Below the pieces are notes generated by a model. The model made no database searches. It saw only the letters and a list, made by a program, of their open reading frames with translations, and was not told the origin of the DNA. Positions 25,017-34,188 of a stretch of DNA of 64,000 nt are shown here, one piece after another. Origin of the DNA: Thermoplasmata archaeon (GTDB lineage: Archaea > Thermoplasmatota > Thermoplasmata > Thermoplasmatales > GCA-001856825); NCBI GenBank assembly GCA_021792355.1, contig JAJYUV010000006.1:27990-91989 (forward strand), written 5' to 3'. Both the position numbers and the translations under genes were made by a program. How positions within the stretch are numbered: the stretch's first letter is position 1; each line of letters opens with the position of its first letter.

Positions 25017-26522
25017 GTGCCCAAGTATTCTGAACTGCTTAGAGATGACCTAATAGAGTTCAGAGAATATCAGGAGGAGATTGCGTTAAAGTCGGTTGAC
25101 AAGAATACCTTGATAGTGATACCTACTGCTCTGGGCAAGACCATAATAGCGATCATAGCTCTGTCGGTGCTGATTGAGGATGGAGGGAAGTGCATTTTTC
25201 TTGCTCCAACCAGGCCTTTGGTGCACCAACACGCATCCAACATCAGGAAATATCTCAAACTTCCAGAGGAAGAAATAGTAGAAGTGACTGGAGAGATCAA
25301 GAAATCGCTAAGACGTGAGCTCTACCTTTCGGCGAGAATAATAGTCTCTACTCCTCAGGTCATACACAACGATTCTTCCCTCTTCTCTGATATTAAGAAT
25401 GAAGTGAAGGTTGTCATATTCGACGAGGCACACAGGGCTATTGGCAATTATTCTTACGTGGAAGTAGCTAATTTCTTTGCGGACTCGAGAATAATCGCTA
25501 CGACTGCGTCCCCAGGGGGCGATCGCTCTAAGATTGACCAGATCATCAAGAACCTTAGAATCACCGATCTTGAGATAAGGGACGAAAACTCTCCGGATGT
25601 CATCAGCTACATAAAGGGTATTGACACTGAACTGGTGAAGATTCCCACTCCCCCAGGCCCGACTGAGATAATAAACGGGCTTAAGGATATGCTCTCAGAG
25701 ATGATTGACAAACTGCAGTCTTTTTCTCTGAGAATTCAGGGACGGTCTAGAAAAGAGCTCATCAGTCTGGGAGATTACATATTCAGCCAAATCAAGCGCG
25801 GGAACAAGTATTTCTATTCGGCGGTGCGATTCAGGACCTTTGCAATACTTCTAGACTATCTGCTAGAGTTTGCAGAGACTCAGGGAGTCCTGCCCTTCTA
25901 TGCATATCTCCAGGATATGAAAAGGGAGAACGCCAAAGCCAAGAAGATAGTAACGGATAGCAGGATGATTTCCATTGAGAAGAAGGCAGAAGAACTTTCG
26001 ATTCTGCCTCTCAGCCTGCACACTCCAAAGATGGCAAGGATAATTGAGATTCTGAAGGAAAGAAATAATGAGAAAGCCATCGTTTTCTGTCACTACAGAA
26101 TTACAGCAAACATACTTTCCGACATCCTGAAGAAAGAGGGGTTCCTGTGTGAGAAATTTATCGGGCAAAGCTCAAGGAAGGAAGGAAAAGGAATGACCCA
26201 GAAGGAGCAGTCCTCTACCTTGCAACTTTTCAGAGAAGGTCAGATAAAGGTTCTGGTTGCCACACAGGTGGGGGAGGAGGGTCTGGATGTACCCGCTGCG
26301 AACACGGTCATCTTTTATGAACCAGTTCCCAGTGAAGTTAGATCCATTCAGAGGAGAGGAAGGACTGGAAGGTTCGGAAAAGGCAAGGTATACGTCCTTA
26401 CCATGGAGAATACTAGAGACTTTTCATACTACTACGCAGCGGGAAGGAAGGAAAAGAAGATGAAAAACATACTTAGGGACGGAAAGAAGAACGTGCAGAC
26501 CACATTTGACAGTTTCCCTTAA
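25017..26522 (+). CDS. hef: Hef/FANCM-like SF2 helicase without nuclease domain
   Basis: ATP-dependent DNA helicase of the Hef/Mph1/FANCM group, which remodels stalled replication forks. Walker A I-P-T-A-L-G-K-T at about 35-42, A-P-T-R-P-L-V-H-Q-H, D-E-A-H at 136-139, T-A-S-P-G-G (motif III), and G-L-D-V-P-A-A-N-T-V-I-F-Y-E-P-V-P-S-E-V-R-S-I-Q-R-R-G-R-T-G-R (motifs V-VI); a helical insert between the lobes is typical for Hef. The protein ends at 501 aa, directly after the helicase, so the XPF-type nuclease half found in Pyrococcus Hef is absent. GTG start. Confidence 0.9.
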   Translation: MPKYSELLRDDLIEFREYQEEIALKSVDKNTLIVIPTALGKTIIAIIALSVLIEDGGKCIFLAPTRPLVHQHASNIRKYLKLPEEEIVEVTGEIKKSLRRELYLSARIIVSTPQVIHNDSSLFSDIKNEVKVVIFDEAHRAIGNYSYVEVANFFADSRIIATTASPGGDRSKIDQIIKNLRITDLEIRDENSPDVISYIKGIDTELVKIPTPPGPTEIINGLKDMLSEMIDKLQSFSLRIQGRSRKELISLGDYIFSQIKRGNKYFYSAVRFRTFAILLDYLLEFAETQGVLPFYAYLQDMKRENAKAKKIVTDSRMISIEKKAEELSILPLSLHTPKMARIIEILKERNNEKAIVFCHYRITANILSDILKKEGFLCEKFIGQSSRKEGKGMTQKEQSSTLQLFREGQIKVLVATQVGEEGLDVPAANTVIFYEPVPSEVRSIQRRGRTGRFGKGKVYVLTMENTRDFSYYYAAGRKEKKMKNILRDGKKNVQTTFDSFP

Positions 26523-26614
26523 TTTGCTCCAACTATAATTGGTTCCGTCCGTTCAATCTCTAACAGAAAATTAGATTAATTTTCCAACAATGACTGTTGC
26601 GGCTAGGGCCCGAA

Positions 26615-27373
26615 ATGCGATCCGTGTTTGAAAGAATAATGAATGCAATAGCTGGGAACAGTGGCCTGACAAAGATGTTCCTTGATTACGATGGCACTCT
26701 TGTAGACCTTACTAGCCAACCTGAACTTGCAGTTCCAAGTCAAGAGTTACTGGCACTTCTCAACAGTTTGAAGAGAAAGATTCCCCTCTATCTGGTTACG
26801 GGACGAGACCTGGATGGCATGCTTTCCCTTGTTGGATATGGTTTCAACATAATTGCAATGCACGGTTCAGAGTTTGTAAGCGAGGAGGGCAAGAGATGGT
26901 ACATCGAAAATTTTGAAAATTATCGGGACAGGACTAAGGAACTTTCCGCAAAATACCTCCATCTTGAGAAGGAATTTCCCGGATTGAGAATAATAGACAA
27001 GCATGGGGGTTTACAATTTCACTACTTCAACGTCGATAGAGGACTGACAACCCGTCTGAAACGAGTCATCTCGAAGGTGAAGGAAGAAGGTTTCGAGATG
27101 TACAGTGGCAAGTACGTCTTCGAATTGAGGATCAAAGGGGTTAACAAAGGAGCGGCAATGCTGAAATACATGGATGGAAGTGATTTCATCCTATTTGCCG
27201 GTGATGACAGAACCGATGAGGAGGCCTTCAGAGTGCTCGGGGGACAGATTACCATTAAAGTTGGAGAGGGAAAAACTGCCGCAAGGTTTAGAATAGATTC
27301 TCCGGCAAAGATGAAGATGCTACTTTACAAACTGGTCCAAAATCCTGAAAGTGCGTTCAGGAGGGAAAAATGA
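26615..27373 (+). CDS. otsB: Trehalose-6-phosphate phosphatase (HAD family)
   Basis: Removes phosphate from trehalose 6-phosphate. HAD motif I F-L-D-Y-D-G-T-L, motif II V-T-G-R-D, the T6PP-type cap with H-G-S-E-F, K-H-G-G-L-Q-F-H-Y, V-F-E-L-R-I-K-G-V-N-K-G-A-A and motif IV F-A-G-D-D-R-T-D-E-E-A-F. No trehalose-phosphate synthase is in the window. The ATG at 26615 is preferred over the TTG at 26597 since a TATA-like GATTAATTTT at 26573 predicts a transcript start near 26600. Overlaps the glycosylase gene by 4 bases. Confidence 0.88.
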   Translation: MRSVFERIMNAIAGNSGLTKMFLDYDGTLVDLTSQPELAVPSQELLALLNSLKRKIPLYLVTGRDLDGMLSLVGYGFNIIAMHGSEFVSEEGKRWYIENFENYRDRTKELSAKYLHLEKEFPGLRIIDKHGGLQFHYFNVDRGLTTRLKRVISKVKEEGFEMYSGKYVFELRIKGVNKGAAMLKYMDGSDFILFAGDDRTDEEAFRVLGGQITIKVGEGKTAARFRIDSPAKMKMLLYKLVQNPESAFRREK

Positions 27374-28047
27374 AGTTCGAATCAGTAGAACAGATGAATT
27401 CCAGATTGATAATGTGTGAAAGATGTCCCAGGATTGTAAGGTTCAGGGTAGAAGTTGCCAAAAGAAAGTCTAGGTTCCAGGGAGAAGAATTTTGGAGCAA
27501 ACCAGTTCCTGGATTTGGAAACTTTGATTCCAAACTTCTTATTCTTGGATTAGCGCCTGCGGCGACGGGAGGGAACAGGACTGGCAGAGTTTTTACCGGC
27601 GATAAAAGCGCTACATTCCTTTTCTCATGCCTGTACAGTGTGGGACTCTCTAACAAACCAGATTCTGTATCAAGAGATGATGGACTTGTACTGGATCAAC
27701 TCTACACCACGGCGGTCCTCAAGTGCGTTCCACCAGGAGACAAACCGTTGCCCAAAGAACTTGAAAACTGCAGGGATTACCGTGAGTATGAAATTGAGAA
27801 CATGAAGAATCTGAGGGTTGTTCTTGCGCTTGGAAAGATTGCATTTGATACTTTTAAAGGTTACCTAAGGAAGAAAGGATACGATGTTTCAGAGATGCAG
27901 TTCAAGCACGGTGTTAGGTACAGAGTTGGCAAAGTACAATTCTATGGGGCTTACCATCCAAGTCCTAGGAACGTTAACACAGGCAGACTTACCAAGGACC
28001 AGTTCATCAGCGTTCTTAGGGAGATTAAGGAGAATTTCCTATCCTGA
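27370..28047 (+). CDS. Uracil-DNA glycosylase, family 5 (UDGb)
   Basis: Removes uracil and other deaminated bases from DNA. Family-5 marks are clear: four cysteines of the Fe-S cluster (C-E-R-C-P near residue 16-19, C-x-C further on in V-L-K-C and L-E-N-C), motif A G-L-A-P-A-A-T-G-G-N-R-T-G-R-V-F-T-G-D, which lacks the catalytic polar residue of other families, and motif B H-P-S-P-R-N-V-N-T-G-R-L-T. 225 aa. Translationally coupled to otsB by ATGA although the functions are unrelated. Confidence 0.94.
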   Translation: MKFESVEQMNSRLIMCERCPRIVRFRVEVAKRKSRFQGEEFWSKPVPGFGNFDSKLLILGLAPAATGGNRTGRVFTGDKSATFLFSCLYSVGLSNKPDSVSRDDGLVLDQLYTTAVLKCVPPGDKPLPKELENCRDYREYEIENMKNLRVVLALGKIAFDTFKGYLRKKGYDVSEMQFKHGVRYRVGKVQFYGAYHPSPRNVNTGRLTKDQFISVLREIKENFLS

Positions 28048-29748
28048 AAGCATCTTGGATTTAATCTTCGAATTCCTTTCTTTGACAACAACCGTTTCCT
28101 TCAATTCATCTGCTGCCTTCATCTTGAAGTGTAGCAGGTTCTGTTTCCTGAATACGTATAGACTCACATCGTCACCGGGTTTTGCATCCTTTATGCAATC
28201 CAGTTTCCTGGATCTCAGTTCTTTGGCAAAGATCCTGGTGTAGTTTTCTGTGAACTTCTGTCCGTTCACAGCTACCAGTTCATCGCCCGGCAAAACACCG
28301 GATTCATAGGCAGGATAATTCTTGATTACGTTTTTCGCAATCACTTTCCCTCCTTCCGTAGAAAGGATAATACCCAGGAATCCCCTTGGACCGGTCTTCT
28401 TGTCTGCATATTTATGACTCACTTTGTAACCCATGTCCCTCAGGTACTGGTCAAAATTTACTTCCTCTGATGTTTCAGAGAGTTTCGAGACAATCTTCTG
28501 GGCGTCTGACCCAATAAACTTCTTCACGTGATCAATCAGGTCCTTCTTGTCTATCCCCTTACCCGTGGTGTTAAAATCGGAAAATAGGCTCCTGAAAACG
28601 TCATCTAATGACTTCCTCCCCTTGGTGGCTTTAATAATTTCGCTGTTAAGCACGAATGCAATTAGCTCGCCCTTCAGGTAGTAGGAGATATAGGTATTGA
28701 ATGAGTTGCCATCAGGTTTGTAGAGTTTGATCCAAGTATTGAACGACGAAGAATCGGCAGGAAGTGTATGCCCAGGCTGAAGGTTATAAAAATCAATATA
28801 CTTGGAAAGGTGCTTCATGTACTCCTCCTCTTTGACAAGACCTGTTCTCCAGAGCACTAACCACTCGTAATATGATGTGAATCCTTCGCTAAGCCATAGA
28901 AGGTTCGTGTAGACTTCTTTCGTATAATCGAATGGCCCCAATTCCCTTGGCCTTATCCTCTTGACATTCCAAGTGTGGAAGAATTCGTGTGCGACCGTAG
29001 TCAGGAATAGCTTGTACTCGAAATCGTCAAAGAGCTTGTACTCAGGATAGAGTATAGCAGTGCTGTTCTTGTGCTCTAGTCCGCCGTAGTACTCATCTGG
29101 AACTGTGATTATCAAGAAGAAGTATTTTTCGTATGGCAGTTTCCCATACAGCTTGCCCTCTGCCTCAACTATCTTCTTAAAATCCTCAGTTATGACTCTC
29201 TTGTCCCTGACCATTCTTCCCTGCCACGCAATCACATGTTTCTTGTTCATAACTGTGAACTCCATCAACTGAAGGTCACCTATTAGGATAGGAGAGTCTA
29301 CCAAATGATCATAGTCTTCTGCAATGTACTGCCCTTTGTTTAGGGGCAAACCAGTGGCGATTTTCCACTTTCCGATATTCTTGAATTTTAGAACAAACTC
29401 ACAGTCCTTTCCTCCTTCGACGTAGAAGAAGAGACCAGTACCGTTGATCAATACGAATGAGTTATCAGAGTAGGACGTGTCTACCGTCAGCTCATCGCAA
29501 TAAACATCATATTCCACTTCTGCATTTTTTTCCTTGGAAACTATGGACCATCTGTTCTTGGAAATCTGTTCAACTGCTCCGCTAGATCGGATATTGGAAA
29601 CGTGTCTTGAGAAATCTCTTACAAGATATGATCCAGGTGCCCAGACGGGCATTACTATCTCTTCCTTTCCAGATGAGGGGAATTCCATGTGCACTTTTAA
29701 AACTCCAGAATGAGCCTCTGATAAGTCCACAATAAATTGCACCGACAT
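28039..29748 (-). CDS. M61 family metallopeptidase with PDZ domain
   Basis: Glycyl-aminopeptidase-like zinc peptidase, 569 aa. N-terminal beta domain, then the gluzincin site H-E-F-F-H (H254, E255, H258) followed by T-W-N-V-K-R-I-R-P and the third ligand in L-S-E-G-F-T-S-Y-Y-E (E288); G-G-L-E-H-K-N-S is the substrate-anchoring G-x-E-N/H-type motif. A PDZ domain lies at about 440-530 (G-F-L-G-I-I-L, Y-P-A-Y-E-S-G-V-L-P-G-D-E-L-V-A-V-N-G). No signal peptide, so intracellular. Likely trims imported or turnover peptides. Overlaps the convergent UDGb gene by 9 bases. Confidence 0.93.
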   Translation of the reverse strand: MSVQFIVDLSEAHSGVLKVHMEFPSSGKEEIVMPVWAPGSYLVRDFSRHVSNIRSSGAVEQISKNRWSIVSKEKNAEVEYDVYCDELTVDTSYSDNSFVLINGTGLFFYVEGGKDCEFVLKFKNIGKWKIATGLPLNKGQYIAEDYDHLVDSPILIGDLQLMEFTVMNKKHVIAWQGRMVRDKRVITEDFKKIVEAEGKLYGKLPYEKYFFLIITVPDEYYGGLEHKNSTAILYPEYKLFDDFEYKLFLTTVAHEFFHTWNVKRIRPRELGPFDYTKEVYTNLLWLSEGFTSYYEWLVLWRTGLVKEEEYMKHLSKYIDFYNLQPGHTLPADSSSFNTWIKLYKPDGNSFNTYISYYLKGELIAFVLNSEIIKATKGRKSLDDVFRSLFSDFNTTGKGIDKKDLIDHVKKFIGSDAQKIVSKLSETSEEVNFDQYLRDMGYKVSHKYADKKTGPRGFLGIILSTEGGKVIAKNVIKNYPAYESGVLPGDELVAVNGQKFTENYTRIFAKELRSRKLDCIKDAKPGDDVSLYVFRKQNLLHFKMKAADELKETVVVKERNSKIKSKMLSG

Positions 29749-29958
29749 AATATAGACAATTTGGCATACAAAAAAAATGTTACGGATGATCCCAATTAAT
29801 TGAAAGTTGTCTTAAAATTCACAGTAGTGTTATTAATAGGCTAATCATCGAACCGTAAAGAAAAGAATGTTTGTCGATAATTCTACCGGCATATCTAGGA
29901 AATTGGTTGTGACCTTTTGGATACGTATCTGGCAATATGAAAACGGTGAGGGAAATAG

Positions 29959-31209
29959 ATGACCGATTTTACCGTTCGAACTAATCTGCAAACTCTTAGA
30001 AGAATTGCCGTATACAAGCAGCGACTTTTTGGCATATTTCCAAAGATTGGAAAGAAGGATGATATACTATCAACAATGAAAGAAATTGCATACATACAGT
30101 GGGATCCCATCACAATTGTAGCTCCGTCCCACCTCATTTCTCTATGGTCAAGAGTTGGCAAGTTTAAACTGCTAGATCTGGAGAAGCTCATGTGGAAAGA
30201 CAGAAGAGTTTTTATCCACTGGACCCCGGTTGCAATGCTGGTTCTGACCGACGATTATCCGATTTTCAATTCTCTGATGAAGAGGTATCCTGAGTCACTG
30301 GGCGGTTCGTGGGGCTCTCACATCGTGAGGGCAAAGAAGTTTCTCTCTACAAATTCTGACTTAAGGAAAAAGATTGTTAGAGAGTTGCGTGGGGGCCCAT
30401 TGAGACTTGATCAGTTGAGTGATTATGCCCCCTCAAAGAGAGGCCCAGACGGTTGGAGTTCTGACAGCATTGTCTCCAACATGTTGCATCATCTTCATTT
30501 GCTCGGAGAGGTAATGGTTGTGGGCAACGAAAATAATCAGAAAATCTGGGGCTTATCTGAAGATTTCCTCCCTGATGGAGTTGATAGAACCTTACTAACA
30601 AGAGAAGAGACTGATTCAGCAGCTGCCATACGTGCCCTGAAAGCTATTGGGCCTGCAACGAAAAAGGAAATCAATTACTACTTTGTCAGAGGGAGATATT
30701 ACAATCTTGACCAGACAATATCGAGACTCATGGACGAGGGGAAGGTGCGCCCGATTAGTGTTGAAGGCATCCAGAGGAAGGAAGAGAGATACATTATTGA
30801 CGACGATGTTGGTCTTCTCGACAACTCGCTTCTGGATGATCCAGAACCAAGAGTTTCACTTCTATCACCATTTGACAACCTAGTCTTCAGCCGGGACAGA
30901 ACACGCCTTGTATTCGGATTTGATTACATCCATGAACAGTTCTTGCCTAAAGAAAAAAGAAAGTATGGAACATACGTCCTTCCGATACTTTGGGGAGAGA
31001 AAATTATTGGGAGGATAGACCCTAAGATGGATAGGTTGCGAAATGTTTTGAAAATTAATTCCGTACATGCTGAACCCAATGAGAAGGTCAGTCGGGATGT
31101 AGTTGAACAGATTGGTGAAAGGATCAGCGATTTGGCCGATTTTCTAGGAGCTGAAGAGATCGAGTATCCGGGGAAGCTGCCGCCTCAATGGAAAGGGCGA
31201 TTGAGCTAG
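29959..31209 (+). CDS. YcaQ/AlkX-like DNA glycosylase (HTH_42 winged-helix family)
   Basis: 416 aa protein of the winged-helix family that includes E. coli YcaQ, a glycosylase that unhooks interstrand crosslinks and removes bulky alkylated bases. The catalytic Q-x-D motif is visible as Y-I-Q-W-D-P-I (Q47, D49), followed by S-L-W-S-R-V-G, then winged-helix repeats, and the C-terminal signature L-S-P-F-D-N-L-V-F-S-R-D-R-T with F-G-F-D-Y-I-H-E and L-P-P-Q-W-K-G-R. GGTGAGG Shine-Dalgarno site 7 bases before the ATG. Close to two other repair-type genes (UDGb, Hef-like helicase), though transcribed alone. Confidence 0.88.
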   Translation: MTDFTVRTNLQTLRRIAVYKQRLFGIFPKIGKKDDILSTMKEIAYIQWDPITIVAPSHLISLWSRVGKFKLLDLEKLMWKDRRVFIHWTPVAMLVLTDDYPIFNSLMKRYPESLGGSWGSHIVRAKKFLSTNSDLRKKIVRELRGGPLRLDQLSDYAPSKRGPDGWSSDSIVSNMLHHLHLLGEVMVVGNENNQKIWGLSEDFLPDGVDRTLLTREETDSAAAIRALKAIGPATKKEINYYFVRGRYYNLDQTISRLMDEGKVRPISVEGIQRKEERYIIDDDVGLLDNSLLDDPEPRVSLLSPFDNLVFSRDRTRLVFGFDYIHEQFLPKEKRKYGTYVLPILWGEKIIGRIDPKMDRLRNVLKINSVHAEPNEKVSRDVVEQIGERISDLADFLGAEEIEYPGKLPPQWKGRLS

Positions 31210-31388
31210 GTGCCATTGTTCCAGTCATTGATGTATTCAATTCTGGATATTTAGGGACCAAGAGTTTTATAAAGTTATCACTTTCATTGCTCTGATGGAA
31301 TATTTTAGTTACTAGAGTGCGTCGTAGGATTTCTTTCCGCAGAAAGTGCAAGAATGAGTTAAAAACGTGATGTTTGAACTCCTTCTGC

Positions 31389-32318
31389 TCACGCTTTTGT
31401 TTCTTCCATAACCCTTGAGTTGTGGGCATCTATAAGAAGGTATATCGATTCGTTCTTGTGCTGGAACTGAAGTGACCAGACAGGAATATGGACCAGGTAC
31501 ATGTCTGCAATATCTACACTCACGTTCGCCGACATAAAGCCGTGGACGCTTCTCTGAAGTCTCCTAATCACCCACTGTTGAATCCTGATCTTGCCCTCCA
31601 TTCTCGCCTTCTCTTCTCCCATGCTCCCGTTCATCAGCTTGATCGGACCGTTCACATCACCCTGCCCGATTGGTCTCTTGTCTGCGAGATTGAACACATA
31701 GTCTGGAGGCTGGTACTGATTCATGTTTTCAATGGCAATAACTGGGTACTTCACTTCGTTTACGTCTGATCCTGACTCTATGATGGTCTGAATGTTCATG
31801 GTAGGTCCACCAAATCCTCCCCGTCCTCCCATTCCTACCGCGACGAACCCGCCGGGATTTACTTGTTCTCTCTTGTACTGGTACTGTGCAGAATAACCCG
31901 CATCCATTATCCAGTACGGAAGGTAATTGAGTTCAACTTTCTTCAGCTCACTCTTTTCGAATAGATGCCGGTGAAAGATGCTGTCGTCGAGAAAGGTCTT
32001 CGATATCTGTTCAGCCTGATCCTTCATCTGGACCTTGATGTCCAGAATGAAGTGCTTTGACACTCTGCTCCATCCGAGCGATCCCAGGGAGATGGAAGTT
32101 CCACAGTAACTGCAAACCACCATCGCCTCTCCGGATGCCGGATTAAGAGGGGCCCCGCAGTTCGGACATTTCATTTCCTTCAAAATTTCCTCTTGATTGT
32201 CTGGCTTGCCCTTTCCGCCCTCTGAGGGAGTAGAAGAATCTAACTTCTGTGGTGTTCCGCACTTTGGACAAAATTCAGAATCGTCAGGTATCTGGGCTCC
32301 GCACTTCCTGCAGTACAT
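31389..32318 (-). CDS. YdjG-like double zinc-ribbon protein
   Basis: 309 aa. N-terminal zinc ribbon C-R-K-C ... C-P-K-C (residues 3-19), a Ser/Pro-rich linker, a second ribbon C-P-N-C ... C-S-Y-C (about 51-72), then a 230-residue beta-rich domain (P-Y-W-I-M-D-A-G-Y, Y-L-V-H-I-P-V-W-S-L-Q-F) without membrane segments. This matches the general plan of Bacillus YdjG, which sits with the SPFH protein YdjI. Function unknown; probably part of a membrane- or protein-stress complex with the next two genes. Starts 1 base after the SPFH gene. Confidence 0.78.
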   Translation of the reverse strand: MYCRKCGAQIPDDSEFCPKCGTPQKLDSSTPSEGGKGKPDNQEEILKEMKCPNCGAPLNPASGEAMVVCSYCGTSISLGSLGWSRVSKHFILDIKVQMKDQAEQISKTFLDDSIFHRHLFEKSELKKVELNYLPYWIMDAGYSAQYQYKREQVNPGGFVAVGMGGRGGFGGPTMNIQTIIESGSDVNEVKYPVIAIENMNQYQPPDYVFNLADKRPIGQGDVNGPIKLMNGSMGEEKARMEGKIRIQQWVIRRLQRSVHGFMSANVSVDIADMYLVHIPVWSLQFQHKNESIYLLIDAHNSRVMEETKA

Positions 32319-32319
32319 T

Positions 32320-33480
32320 CTAATTCACCTTTTCTCCGCAGTTGGGACAGAACTTGGAACCACTAGGAATTTCAGTACCGCATTTAGGGCACTTCGTAAC
32401 GATCGGTTTACCACACTCAGGGCAGAACTTTGAAGTCTTGGGGATGTCCTTTCCGCAGTTCGGGCACTTCATTAGTCCTTCGGAGGAGAAGTCAAATCCA
32501 CAAGACGGACAGAACTTTGCATTCTCGTCCACCTCAGCCTGACACTTTGGACATTTTTTCACCCGCTTTTCTGCAGGTGGAGGTTGCTGATTCATTCCTT
32601 GAGTAATGTTCGAAGCCATGGGATATGCCATCCCTGCACCCGCTCCTAGCCCCATACCCAGTCCTACTCCCGCTCCTGCAGTTCCCCCCGGGTTCTTTGC
32701 AGCATCTACCATTGCCTGACCGGCTTGGTACTGGAGATAGTTTGCGCCGACTGCCTTCATGCTGGACCGGGTGTCAATTGCTTTCTGCACTGCATCGGGG
32801 AGAGAGATATTCAGCCCCGAAATCTTGTTGAGCTCGACTCCATACTGATCGAAAGCGGTCTTGGCTGTGGCAAGAACGGCCTCTTCGATGTTCATGAGGT
32901 TTGATGGAAGATCCAGAACAGAAGTCCCCTGATCCTTCATCTTTCCTAGTACATTGTAAATCAACATTACTACCTGGTCTCTTATTCTGTCTTCAACTTC
33001 TGCACTTGTCTCAATGTTGAATGTACCCACGAATTGATTTATGAAAATTGAAGGGTCGGATATTCTATACCTCATGTCACCAAACAGTCTTAACATGACA
33101 ATGTCGAAGTCCTTGTCTCTGAAAGCATATGGTTCTTTTGAACCAAACTTTCCGTCGAATATTCTTCTCTGAAGATAGTAAACGTAAGCCTGCTGCTGTA
33201 TTCCTGTCAGGGCTTTTACCAGTCCACCAACAATGGGAGCATTGAGATCTGTGAGTGCGTACCTTCCGGGTTTATCTATGTACCAGATAGCCTTACCATC
33301 CCTGAAGAAGACGGCAGTCTCGTCTTCTCTGACTACCGCATTATCGTTCAGCCTTATCAGCCTTGGGACTTTCCACATTATGTTGCCCTGCTTGAACTGA
33401 TCCTCCCATTCGAACGTGGTAGAGCCAAAGACGCTTCCTCCCTGAGATGGAATTCCAGATCCTTTTTTGCCGAAAGGCAT
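32320..33480 (-). CDS. SPFH-domain protein (YdjI-like) with C-terminal zinc ribbons
   Basis: 386 aa. The first 265 residues are a YdjI-type SPFH (prohibitin-like) domain: V-F-F-R-D-G-K-A-I-W-Y-I-D-K-P-G-R-Y-A-L, R-L-F-G-D-M-R-Y-R-I-S-D-P and the long helical R-I-R-D-Q-V-V-M-L-I-Y-N-V-L-G. A Gly/Ala/Met-rich linker (about 265-300) leads to repeated Cys-x2-Cys ribbons (C-P-K-C, C-P-S-C, C-P-N-C, C-P-E-C, C-P-K-C, C-P-N-C). SPFH proteins form large membrane-associated rings. Abuts the genes on both sides with no gap, so the three are one operon. Confidence 0.85.
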   Translation of the reverse strand: MPFGKKGSGIPSQGGSVFGSTTFEWEDQFKQGNIMWKVPRLIRLNDNAVVREDETAVFFRDGKAIWYIDKPGRYALTDLNAPIVGGLVKALTGIQQQAYVYYLQRRIFDGKFGSKEPYAFRDKDFDIVMLRLFGDMRYRISDPSIFINQFVGTFNIETSAEVEDRIRDQVVMLIYNVLGKMKDQGTSVLDLPSNLMNIEEAVLATAKTAFDQYGVELNKISGLNISLPDAVQKAIDTRSSMKAVGANYLQYQAGQAMVDAAKNPGGTAGAGVGLGMGLGAGAGMAYPMASNITQGMNQQPPPAEKRVKKCPKCQAEVDENAKFCPSCGFDFSSEGLMKCPNCGKDIPKTSKFCPECGKPIVTKCPKCGTEIPSGSKFCPNCGEKVN

Positions 33481-34092
33481 CTAGACCCCTCCGTACAGTA
33501 ATGTCTCTCTGCTGTTGTTAAGGTCGGTTATGGCAGAAATTGTCGCATTTACCTCCTGAATCCTAGATTGATTTAAATTTCCTGATGAACAGTCCTTTAC
33601 AAATTCATTGATTGTCTTTTGCAGATTCTGGATTTGCTCGAATATCTTCATGTCTAGATCATAAAGTGCAGAAATTTTCTTCGCATTTACTCTTATAGGC
33701 GCAGAAATACCGGAATATCCAGCGCCGTGGTGCTTTACGTCTTCCGCGGCTGTCTGTATCTTGGATCTCAGTGCGCCAATGGATTCCAGTCCGTTGAACT
33801 TGCCAACACTGACGAGCGAACTTTCGCCGGTTTTAAGGTTAGCTAAAACATCGAGCATTTTCTTGTACAGTTCGTCCTTCAAAATGACATCAGCATCGCG
33901 AAGATCCTCATTTACCCTGTAACCATGGTAACCCGGGAACACTAATTGGATCTTCTTAATTATTCCTCTATCCTCGACGACCTGGTCCCTTAAGTCCGTC
34001 ATGGGATTGTGATAGGAAACGTAATTTAAAAGCTTTCTACCTTGTCTTTTACAGCCGTTAGAGATACCTGTATTCTCAAAAAATTCTGCCAT
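33481..34092 (-). CDS. SPFH-associated helical protein of unknown function
   Basis: 203 aa, mainly helical. The block I-Q-L-V-F-P-G-Y-H-G-Y-R-V-N-E-D-L-R-D-A-D is like a segment I know from bacterial proteins encoded beside YdjI-type SPFH genes, which is why I treat it as a cassette member. No membrane segment or catalytic motif visible. First gene of the cassette; a TATA-like TATAAATATT at about 34103-34112 lies 15-20 bases upstream. Confidence 0.7.
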   Translation of the reverse strand: MAEFFENTGISNGCKRQGRKLLNYVSYHNPMTDLRDQVVEDRGIIKKIQLVFPGYHGYRVNEDLRDADVILKDELYKKMLDVLANLKTGESSLVSVGKFNGLESIGALRSKIQTAAEDVKHHGAGYSGISAPIRVNAKKISALYDLDMKIFEQIQNLQKTINEFVKDCSSGNLNQSRIQEVNATISAITDLNNSRETLLYGGV

Positions 34093-34188
34093 TCAGGAGT
34101 ACCTATTCTATAAATATTAAATTAGTCTAAAATCGTGCCCAGTATGGCATCCTGACAACATTTAACATCTCGTTCGCCATATGGTAAT

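Noticed and set aside
26590..26631. ATG at 26590 as the start of the trehalose-phosphatase
   Set aside because: It is in another frame and meets a stop after 13 codons.
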